From: an uncultured Clostridia bacterium
GTDB lineage: Bacteria; Bacillota; Clostridia; RGIG6154
Assembly (NCBI GenBank): GCA_934457515.1
Contig: CAKSHV010000105.1
Span: forward strand, 1 to 5,791
Reading direction: 5' to 3'
Length of the DNA stretch: 5,791 nt
The stretch's first letter is position 1. The number at the start of each line of letters is the position of its first letter. Below, piece after piece: positions 1 to 4,177 of the stretch. The position numbers and the translations under genes are program-made. Under the pieces are notes generated by a model. The model worked only from the letters and a program-made list of their open reading frames with translations, was not told the origin of the DNA and did no database searches.

Positions 1-95
1 ATTTACAGAAGAACGCCAAGATCACGCTTGTTTCGGCGACCAGTATCGTCGAGGGCGGCTATCATGACGTTATGTTGAAGACCGCCAAACAGTAA
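1..95 (+). CDS. 3' end of an unidentified protein
   Basis: The frame starting at base 3 is open from the window edge to a TAA at 93-95 and encodes 30 residues ending VMLKTAKQ. The first two frames hit stops earlier, so this is the only frame that could carry an upstream gene into the window. The fragment contains a stretch of alternating hydrophobic residues (ITLVSATSIV) followed by GGYHDVML, but I cannot assign it to a family. Its stop lies 35 bases before the yifB start on the same strand with no terminator-like hairpin between, so the two genes may be co-transcribed. Confidence 0.5.
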   Translation, partial: LQKNAKITLVSATSIVEGGYHDVMLKTAKQ

Positions 96-130
96 TTGAA
101 ATAAAAATCGGAAATGGGGGTGCAAGGCAC

Positions 131-1666
131 ATGACGGTAACGGTAAAATCGGCGGCCGTATACGGAATCGACGGCTTTATGGTGGATGTGGAATGCTTTT
201 CTTCCGGTTCTTTTCCGGGTTTTACGCTTGTAGGACTTCCGGATGCTGCTGTGCGTGAAGCATATGAACGTATCAAGGCAGCCATCCGCTCCTCCGGCAT
301 TGAATTTCCCATGACAGCCATCACCGTCAACCTTGCACCAGCCGACCGATTAAAACAAGGCACGGCTTTCGACCTTGCCATCTTGCTTGCTATTCTCAAA
401 AGCAGTGTTCTTGCCACCACAGACACCGACGGCAAATGCTTTATCGGTGAGCTTTCCCTTTCGGGCGGTATCCGACGCGTGTGCGGCGTACTGTCCATGT
501 GCCTTGCCGCCAAAGCCGCCGGTATACGCGAAATCTATGTTCCGCTTGAAAACGCCGCCGAGGCAGCTGTTGTGGACGGAATCACGGTATATGGAGTGGA
601 CAACGTCAACGAATTGATTGCGCACCTCACCGGCCTTGTCCGGATCGAACCGACATCGCTCGACACCGGCGGACTTCTTTCGGCGTCATATGACGGAATT
701 CCGGATTTCTGCGACGTCAAGGGACAGGAAAACGCCAAACGCGCGCTTGAAATTGCGGCGGCCGGCATGCATAACATACTGTTGATCGGCCCACCCGGAA
801 CGGGCAAAAGCATGCTTGCCAAACGGCTTCCCGGCATTTTGCCGCCCATGAGTTTCGACGAAGCCATAGAAACAACGCGCGTGCACTCGGTCTGCGGCTC
901 TTTGCCGAAAGACAAACCGCTTGTCGTCAGCCGCCCGTTCCGTTCGCCGCATCACACTATGTCTACGGCCAGTCTGATCGGCGGCGGCAAAACACCTATG
1001 CCCGGAGAAATATCTTTGGCACATAACGGCGTTCTGTTTTTGGATGAATTGGCCGAATTCAAAAAAGACAGCACCGACGCGCTCCGCCAGCCGATTGAGG
1101 ACGGTGCGGTTACCATTGCGCGCGTCAACGGACGAATGCGCTTTCCGAGCAAATTCATGCTCGTGTGCGCCATGAATCCCTGCAAATGCGGCTATTTCGG
1201 CTGTCCTGACCGCAAATGCACCTGCACGCCGTTTGCCAGAAGTCAATATCTTGCCAAAATATCAGGCCCTATGCTCGACCGAATCGACATTCAGATCGAA
1301 GTCGGGTCGCTTACTTATGAAACTCTGCGCGATAATACACCGCGCGAAAAATCGTCGGATATCCGGCGGCGTGTGGAAAAGGCACGCGAACGTATGACAA
1401 AACGCTATGCCGGCACAGGGATCTATGCCAACGGCCAGCTGACGCCAGCCATGATTCGTGAATATTGTGTGACCGACGAGCGCGCTGACACGCTTCTTGC
1501 GGCGGCGTTTGACCGATTGGGACTGTCCGCACGCGGCTATGACCGCATTCTGCGGCTTGCCAAAACCATTGCAGATATGGATGAAAACGACATCATCGGC
1601 GAAAAGCATATCGCCCAAGCCATTCAGCTTCGCAGTCTTGACAGAAAGTATTGGCAAGGTGTGTAA
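131..1666 (+). CDS. yifB: YifB/ComM family Mg-chelatase-like AAA+ ATPase
   Basis: This is a full-length 511-residue member of the YifB/ComM family, which is usually about 500 residues. Seen in the sequence: an N-terminal ChlI/Lon-protease-like S5-fold domain (about 1-165, with FTLVGLPDAAVREAYERIKAA at about 31-51); an AAA+ Mg-chelatase core (about 190-395) with Walker A GPPGTGKS at 220-227, the family motif FRSPHHTMS at about 270-278, Walker B VLFLDE at 301-306, and LDRIDI at 382-387 carrying the likely arginine finger; and a C-terminal Mg_chelatase_C helical domain (about 400-500). A Cys cluster follows the AMNP motif (C351, C353, C358, C363, C365), as is usual in this family. Known from the family: proteobacterial ComM is a hexameric helicase that aids branch migration during natural transformation; the role in Bacillota is less clear. 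The ATG at 131 is preceded by GGGGGTG at 116-122, a serviceable ribosome site. The protein is cytosolic; there is no membrane segment. Confidence 0.96.
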   Translation: MTVTVKSAAVYGIDGFMVDVECFSSGSFPGFTLVGLPDAAVREAYERIKAAIRSSGIEFPMTAITVNLAPADRLKQGTAFDLAILLAILKSSVLATTDTDGKCFIGELSLSGGIRRVCGVLSMCLAAKAAGIREIYVPLENAAEAAVVDGITVYGVDNVNELIAHLTGLVRIEPTSLDTGGLLSASYDGIPDFCDVKGQENAKRALEIAAAGMHNILLIGPPGTGKSMLAKRLPGILPPMSFDEAIETTRVHSVCGSLPKDKPLVVSRPFRSPHHTMSTASLIGGGKTPMPGEISLAHNGVLFLDELAEFKKDSTDALRQPIEDGAVTIARVNGRMRFPSKFMLVCAMNPCKCGYFGCPDRKCTCTPFARSQYLAKISGPMLDRIDIQIEVGSLTYETLRDNTPREKSSDIRRRVEKARERMTKRYAGTGIYANGQLTPAMIREYCVTDERADTLLAAAFDRLGLSARGYDRILRLAKTIADMDENDIIGEKHIAQAIQLRSLDRKYWQGV

Positions 1667-1742
1667 AAATGCTTTTTTCAGAGCACATCCCGGCGAATTT
1701 TCACGAATGCATAAAATGTTCGTTTTTAAGTGAAAAAACACG

Positions 1743-1770
1743 AAACCAAGCCGTTTTTACAGCTTGGTTT
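1743..1770. terminator. perfect 9-bp hairpin after yifB, possible weak terminator
   Basis: AAACCAAGC (1743-1751) and GCTTGGTTT (1762-1770) are exact reverse complements around a 10-base loop. It lies 77 bases after the yifB stop. On the plus strand there is no U-tract after the stem (ACGAATAAAA follows), so it is not a canonical plus-strand terminator. On the minus strand a run of T follows after a short gap (bases 1733-1742 complemented), but no minus-strand gene reads into it. It may be a transcript-end stabiliser or a weak terminator. Confidence 0.4.
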
Positions 1771-1802
1771 ACGAATAAAAAACAGATATTCGGAAATCAT
1801 AG

Positions 1803-1866
1803 TTTTCCACACAAAAAATTATTTGCACCGTTTTATTGTTGAAAACTCTGTGGAAAATGTTTATAA
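1803..1866. promoter_or_regulatory. cluster of four DnaA-box-like 9-mers
   Basis: TTTTCCACA occurs at 1803-1811 on the plus strand and again as its reverse complement TGTGGAAAA at 1849-1857. Each differs from the bacterial DnaA box TTATCCACA at one base. Flanking the second are TGTTGAAAA at 1837-1845 (minus strand TTTTCAACA) and TGTTTATAA at 1858-1866 (minus strand TTATAAACA), each with two mismatches. The stretch between the two better boxes is AT-rich (1811-1836). Clusters of such boxes are typical of replication origins and of DnaA-regulated promoters. Against an origin: yifB and tsaE flank it in the same orientation, and dnaA/dnaN are not visible. Confidence 0.45.
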
Positions 1867-1916
1867 CTCCATGAAAAAGTCCCGTTTTTAACCGTTATTT
1901 GGGTGCGTCCGCCTTT

Positions 1917-1933
1917 TTCGACAGAATTCGACA
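1917..1933. promoter_or_regulatory. tandem Spo0A-box-like sites
   Basis: TTCGACA occurs at 1917-1923 and again at 1927-1933, 10 bp apart start to start. It is the exact reverse complement of TGTCGAA, the Spo0A (0A) box. Two boxes on one face of the helix, just upstream of a -35 element, match the known layout of Spo0A-controlled promoters such as spoIIG in Bacillus subtilis. Here the second box ends six bases before a TTGACA at 1940. The target would be tsaE or an origin function; this is inferred from motif identity only. Confidence 0.4.
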
Positions 1934-1936
1934 AAA

Positions 1937-1970
1937 GAGTTGACAACTCAAAAAGCGTCAAAATTATGTA
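1937..1970 (+). promoter_or_regulatory. candidate tsaE promoter with palindromic -35
   Basis: A perfect consensus -35, TTGACA, lies at 1940-1945. The -10 is poorly defined: AATTAT at 1962-1967 (16-bp spacer) or TATGTA at 1965-1970 (19-bp spacer). The -35 is embedded in GAGTTG-A-CAACTC (1937-1949), a 13-bp perfect inverted repeat, which could serve as an operator or be incidental. The resulting leader to the tsaE start would be about 95 bases. A weak -10 next to a strong -35 fits a promoter under activator or repressor control. Confidence 0.4.
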
Positions 1971-2069
1971 AACGTATGAGTCCAGCAGGCATGTATATTT
2001 ATTCTTTTTAAATGAATATATATGCAAAACGCAGATTTAATCAATCCATAAAAGCAAAGAGGGATATTC

Positions 2070-2504
2070 TTGAAAGAAATTGCCGTTTTCCGTACAAAAA
2101 GCGAAGAAGAGACCGAAAAAGCAGCCCGCGATTTTGCGCCGCATTTAAAAGCCGGAGATTTTTTAGCCTTTTTCGGCGACCTTGGTTCGGGAAAAACGGC
2201 GTTTATCCGAGGGCTTGCCGATGTCTTTTGCAAGGGAGCGCGTGTATCCAGCCCGACCTATGCAATTGTGAACGAATATCGGGGAAATCCGGAGATTTTC
2301 CATTTTGATCTCTACCGCGTACCGGACGAAGACAGCTTATATGCGACCGGTTTTTACGATTATTTTGACCGCGACGGCATTATGGCATGCGAATGGTGCG
2401 AAAACATTCCGTATGCTTTGCCGGACGAGCGGTATGAGATCCGTTTTGAAAAAATTTCGGATTCGGAGCGCGTAATTCATATTTTTGACGCGTCGCTCAA
2501 ATAG
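2070..2504 (+). CDS. tsaE: TsaE, tRNA threonylcarbamoyladenosine biosynthesis ATPase
   Basis: The 144-residue product matches the TsaE (YjeE) P-loop ATPase in length and motifs: Walker A GDLGSGKT at 36-43, the SPTYAIVNEY segment at 61-70, HFDLYR at 78-83, and EWCENI at 108-113 in place of the more common EWPE motif. Known from the family: TsaE works with TsaB and TsaD to form N6-threonylcarbamoyladenosine at position 37 of ANN-decoding tRNAs, and its ATPase drives turnover of the complex in the cytosol. The start is TTG at 2070, chosen because AGAGGG (2058-2063) lies six bases upstream and because the MKEIAVFRTKSEEET beginning matches the family. In many Bacillota tsaE is followed at once by tsaB and rimI; here the next gene is unrelated, so the t6A genes are split. 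Confidence 0.95.
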   Translation: MKEIAVFRTKSEEETEKAARDFAPHLKAGDFLAFFGDLGSGKTAFIRGLADVFCKGARVSSPTYAIVNEYRGNPEIFHFDLYRVPDEDSLYATGFYDYFDRDGIMACEWCENIPYALPDERYEIRFEKISDSERVIHIFDASLK

Positions 2505-2621
2505 AACGAACAAAAAAATTAAAACAGCTCATAAAATCGGATTTTTGACGCATACTACCATTCGGAGCCTGTGCCGCACGGAAGTCGCACGGCTTAATAT
2601 AAAAGGAATCGATAGAAACCG

Positions 2622-2639
2622 AAAGGAATGGTAACAATG
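2622..2639 (+). promoter_or_regulatory. ribosome binding site deciding the DUF1540 gene start
   Basis: AAAGGA at 2622-2627 abuts an in-frame ATG at 2628, too close for initiation, but lies nine bases from the ATG at 2637. This favours 2637 as the true start and removes three residues (MVT) from the longest reading. A TAATAT at 2595-2600 could be a -10, but I find no good -35 at the matching distance. Confidence 0.6.
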
Positions 2640-2957
2640 GCAAAAATCAGATGTGAAGCAAAGGGATGCAGTTTTAACAGCGACGGCGGTTGCCGTTTGG
2701 ACACGATTCGCATTGAGGGTGAGAACGCAGAGACCTGTGACGAAACTCTCTGCGACAGCTACACGGATCGCACCGAGCACGGTTTTGTCAACTGCACACC
2801 GAGCGAATGTGCCTGCAACAACTGTGAAGTAGAATGTGAAGCGCAGGAATGCAAGTACAACAGTGACTGCACCTGTACGGCAGACCGCATTGATGTTGGC
2901 GGCGAGAATGCATGTTGCAGCAGTGAAACGGAATGCAAGACCTTTAAAAAGGGCTAA
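2637..2957 (+). CDS. small Cys-rich protein with two DUF1540 domains
   Basis: The 106-residue protein is built of two DUF1540 repeats. Repeat one spans about residues 4-43 (C6, C11, C19, C34, C39) and repeat two about 65-104 (C67, C72, C80, C94, C100). Both show the C-x4-C-x-[FY]-N-S-D pattern, then I-x-[IV]-x-G-E-N-A, then a terminal C-x-[ST]-[YF/F]. The linker (44-64) carries four more Cys (C53, C58, C60, C63). In total 16 of 106 residues are Cys, suggesting metal binding or a redox role, but the molecular function of DUF1540 is unknown to me. There is no signal peptide or membrane segment. The domain is common in Clostridia, often duplicated. The gene appears to be transcribed alone and ends 11 bases before a strong terminator. 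Confidence 0.85.
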   Translation: MAKIRCEAKGCSFNSDGGCRLDTIRIEGENAETCDETLCDSYTDRTEHGFVNCTPSECACNNCEVECEAQECKYNSDCTCTADRIDVGGENACCSSETECKTFKKG

Positions 2958-2967
2958 GCAAATTTAT

Positions 2968-3009
2968 ACCGCCGTGTTCGGACATCCGAACACGGCGGTT
3001 TTGTTTTTT
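2968..3009 (+). terminator. strong intrinsic terminator of the DUF1540 gene
   Basis: ACCGCCGTGTTCGGA (2968-2982) pairs perfectly with TCCGAACACGGCGGT (2985-2999), a GC-rich stem of 14 usable pairs with a four-base apical loop. TTTTGTTTTTT follows to 3009. It sits directly after the DUF1540 stop and is the clearest terminator in the window. Confidence 0.92.
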
Positions 3010-3071
3010 CAAAATACTGAAAAGGGCTCATGAAGAAGTATGACTTTTCCCGAAAAGCCCGGAAAGAAGCT

Positions 3072-3109
3072 CTTAGGGAAATTTTCCTTTTTCAGAAAAT
3101 TTCCCTAAG
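3072..3109. repeat. 15-bp perfect hairpin
   Basis: CTTAGGGAAATTTTC (3072-3086) and GAAAATTTCCCTAAG (3095-3109) pair without mismatch around an eight-base loop. It is the longest uninterrupted stem in the left array. Confidence 0.8.
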
Positions 3110-3121
3110 GGACGTTTTTAC

Positions 3122-3148
3122 GTTCTTTTTGCTTTTAGCAAAAAGAAC
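3122..3148. repeat. 12-bp perfect hairpin, TTTTTGC type
   Basis: GTTCTTTTTGCT (3122-3133) pairs perfectly with AGCAAAAAGAAC (3137-3148) around a TTT loop. It is preceded by the linker GGACGTTTTT and followed by CAAAA. With the next hairpin it forms two ~44-base units of the same plan. Confidence 0.8.
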
Positions 3149-3165
3149 CAAAAGGACGTTTTTCT

Positions 3166-3195
3166 GTTACTTTTTCGCTTGTACGAAAAAGTAAC
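3166..3195. repeat. 12-bp perfect hairpin, TTTTTCG type
   Basis: GTTACTTTTTCG (3166-3177) pairs perfectly with CGAAAAAGTAAC (3184-3195) around a six-base loop. It resembles the 3122-3148 hairpin in plan and flanks, but several stem positions differ and are matched by the partner arm. Confidence 0.8.
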
Positions 3196-3206
3196 CAAAA
3201 AGTACA

Positions 3207-3228
3207 CCAGAGGGTTGCGGCCCTCTGG
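3207..3228. repeat. CCAGAGGG/CCCTCTGG hairpin
   Basis: CCAGAGGG (3207-3214) and CCCTCTGG (3221-3228) pair perfectly around TTGCGG. The right arm is also the start of the long inverted repeat whose partner lies at 3891-3919, so this stem links the hairpin array to the central element. Confidence 0.75.
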
Positions 3229-3352
3229 ACTCCCGGAGAGCGGTTCAAAACCCGTGCGGTGGAATTTTAGGTGAAGTTTGAAAGGTTCTGCGTATTAAGA
3301 TTTTTTGCAAAATTTATTAGTGACACAAAACGCACGGCCATGTTTTGAACCG
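3221..3352. repeat. left inverted module of the central element
   Basis: The outer segment CCCTCTGGACTCCC (3221-3234) and CGGTTCAAAA (3241-3250) have exact inverse partners at 3906-3919 and 3891-3900, with a short variable middle (6 versus 5 bases). Within the module, CGGTTCAAAAC (3241-3251) plus CCGTGCG (3252-3258) pairs with CGCACGG (3331-3337) plus GTTTTGAACCG (3342-3352), leaving a four-base bulge (CCAT) and a 72-base interior. The interior segment near 3293-3316 resembles the inverted strand of the right module near 3818-3846. Confidence 0.65.
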
Positions 3353-3359
3353 GCGCGAG
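3343..3359. repeat. inner inverted repeat, left copy (partner 3779-3795)
   Basis: TTTTGAACCGGCGCGAG here is matched in inverse at 3779-3795 (CTCGCACCGGTTCAAAA) with one mismatch in 17. The spacing from the outer arm to this inner arm is nearly the same on both sides (92 and 95 bases), so outer and inner pairs are concentric. Confidence 0.7.
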
Positions 3360-3518
3360 CCGAAAGTATAGTGCAAACGCAGAATCCGGTTTTGCGGAAA
3401 ATCGAAGTTGCGCTGTGGGCTTGACGCCGCAAGCAGTTGATTAAATGGGAGAGTGCGCGTTATCTTTGTTGCAGTGGAAAAGGAAAATCGGAGTGGGTGG
3501 TAAAAGCTTAGAGCAAAG

Positions 3519-3833
3519 CTATGGCTTGACATGACGCAAAAGTGATGTGGGCTGATAGACAACTCGGAGCGAAACCACAGCTTGGCTGTGTGCAGAAAGC
3601 CGGAGTTTATATTCTCTTGCCAAGCTTTCCATATTTTCAAAAATAACTTTCTGTTCTCTCGAAAGCAACCTCCCACCAAACTCTCCCCATTCCCTGAAAC
3701 ATATAACCTGCTGTCCGCCCCAATCAAACTCCGCCTTTTTATAAACACCTGCAAATCCTTGCGCAGTAAAGCTACCCCCTCGCACCGGTTCAAAATACTC
3801 CGAGCTATATGGCACAAGGTTGCAAATTTTCAT
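3519..3833 (-). CDS. doubtful small ORF or gene remnant inside the repeat element
   Basis: From an ATG at 3833 the minus strand is open for 104 codons (MKICNLVPYSSEYFEPVRGG...). It has plausible codon use in its first ~75 residues and an acidic, aromatic composition (KKAEFDWGG, FREWGEFGG), followed by a less protein-like end (YQPTSLLRHVKP). There is no Shine-Dalgarno site before either this ATG or the one at 3854. The first part lies across the right module, and FEPVR is encoded by the repeat arm itself. In the left module the plus strand encodes FEPARAES in the equivalent frame, without a start codon, so this coding potential may be a property of the repeat or a relic of an ancestral gene. 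I do not recognise the product. Confidence 0.25.
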   Translation of the reverse strand: MKICNLVPYSSEYFEPVRGGSFTAQGFAGVYKKAEFDWGGQQVICFREWGEFGGRLLSREQKVIFENMESLAREYKLRLSAHSQAVVSLRVVYQPTSLLRHVKP

Positions 3834-3919
3834 AAAAATTTCTTGATAGCACATAGTTTGCGTTTTAGCAAATAACTCCTACGCTCGGAATTTTGAACCG
3901 CCCCTGGGAGTCCAGAGGG
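3786..3919. repeat. right inverted module of the central element
   Basis: This is the partner of the module at 3221-3352 in opposite orientation. CGGTTCAAAAT (3786-3796) plus CCGAGC (3800-3805) pairs with GCTCGG (3883-3888) plus ATTTTGAACCG (3890-3900) across a 77-base interior. It then ends with GGGAGTCCAGAGGG (3906-3919), the exact inverse of 3221-3234. Compared with the left module, the second arm has different bases, yet both arms remain complementary. Confidence 0.65.
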
Positions 3920-3929
3920 CTATTTTGCA

Positions 3930-3944
3930 GCGGCGCTTCGCCGC
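3930..3944. repeat. GC-rich hairpin GCGGCG/CGCCGC
   Basis: GCGGCG (3930-3935) and CGCCGC (3939-3944) pair around CTT. It lies just outside the right outer arm, in the place equivalent to the CCAGAGGG hairpin on the left. Confidence 0.6.
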
Positions 3945-3960
3945 CCCTCGGCGTGTTTTT

Positions 3961-3991
3961 GGTTACTTTTTGCACGCCGCAAAAAGTAACC
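3961..3991. repeat. 13-bp perfect hairpin, TTTTTGC type
   Basis: GGTTACTTTTTGC (3961-3973) pairs perfectly with GCAAAAAGTAACC (3979-3991) around ACGCC. It is followed by the inverse linker AAAAACATCC at 3993-4002. A second copy of its right side, CACGCCGCAAAAAG, recurs exactly at 4029-4042 (first copy 3973-3986), but there the left arm has been replaced by a G-rich run, so that copy cannot fold and looks decayed. Confidence 0.8.
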
Positions 3992-4067
3992 TAAAAACAT
4001 CCTTGGGGATTTTTTGGGGGGCTTGGGGCACGCCGCAAAAAGCAACATCAAAACCGTCCTCTTTAGC

Positions 4068-4093
4068 TTACTTTTTGCAGAGACGAAAAGTAA
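4068..4093. repeat. 8-bp hairpin TTACTTTT/AAAAGTAA
   Basis: TTACTTTT (4068-4075) pairs with AAAAGTAA (4086-4093) around a ten-base loop. It is a shorter relative of the 3961-3991 stem and is followed by AAAAACATCC at 4097-4106. Confidence 0.65.
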
Positions 4094-4112
4094 TGCAAAA
4101 ACATCCCTTATA

Positions 4113-4135
4113 TGCTTTTCGTGAAACGAAAAGCA
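4113..4135. repeat. 9-bp hairpin TGCTTTTCG/CGAAAAGCA
   Basis: TGCTTTTCG (4113-4121) and CGAAAAGCA (4127-4135) pair perfectly around TGAAA. It belongs to the same family of T-rich left arms ending in a G/C pair at the loop. Confidence 0.7.
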
Positions 4136-4142
4136 CTCTTTC

Positions 4143-4169
4143 CAGGCTTTTCCGAAAAAGAAAAGCCTG
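4143..4169. terminator. 10-bp hairpin at the 3' end of the AraC-type gene
   Basis: CAGGCTTTTC (4143-4152) and GAAAAGCCTG (4160-4169) pair perfectly around a seven-base loop. It begins nine bases beyond the stop of the minus-strand regulator, so it is well placed to stop that transcript, although the minus strand after it (GAAAGAGTGC) has no clear U-tract. It is also a member of the hairpin array. Confidence 0.45.
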
Positions 4170-4177
4170 CCCTTTTG

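Noticed and set aside
686..1246. 186-codon antisense ORF inside yifB
   Set aside because: It runs opposite the Walker A to Walker B core of a clear yifB gene; long antisense frames are expected from its codon use, and no family motif is visible.
1981..2032. AT-rich partial palindrome TATATTTATTC / GAATATATA before tsaE
   Set aside because: The arms match only with a gap and the base composition makes chance pairing likely.
2012..2308. 98-codon plus-strand ORF overlapping the tsaE start
   Set aside because: It is the +1 shadow of tsaE; the tsaE frame carries the P-loop and all family motifs.
2481..2551. ATTTTTGACGC repeated at 2481-2491 and 2541-2551
   Set aside because: It is a single short AT-rich direct repeat, one copy inside the tsaE coding end; no further structure supports a function.
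3317..3817. 166-codon minus-strand ORF across the repeat element
   Set aside because: It overlaps the modules and the better minus ORF in another frame, is rich in Ser, Phe, His and Arg with no family signature, lacks a ribosome site, and looks like a by-product of the repeat sequence.
3582..3875. 97-codon plus-strand ORF opposite the minus ORF in the element
   Set aside because: It has no recognisable motif and no ribosome site, and its composition is typical of a shadow frame.
3072..4169. CRISPR array
   Set aside because: The repeats are palindromic stems of differing sequence with short shared linkers, not identical repeats with unique equal-length spacers, and no cas gene is present.
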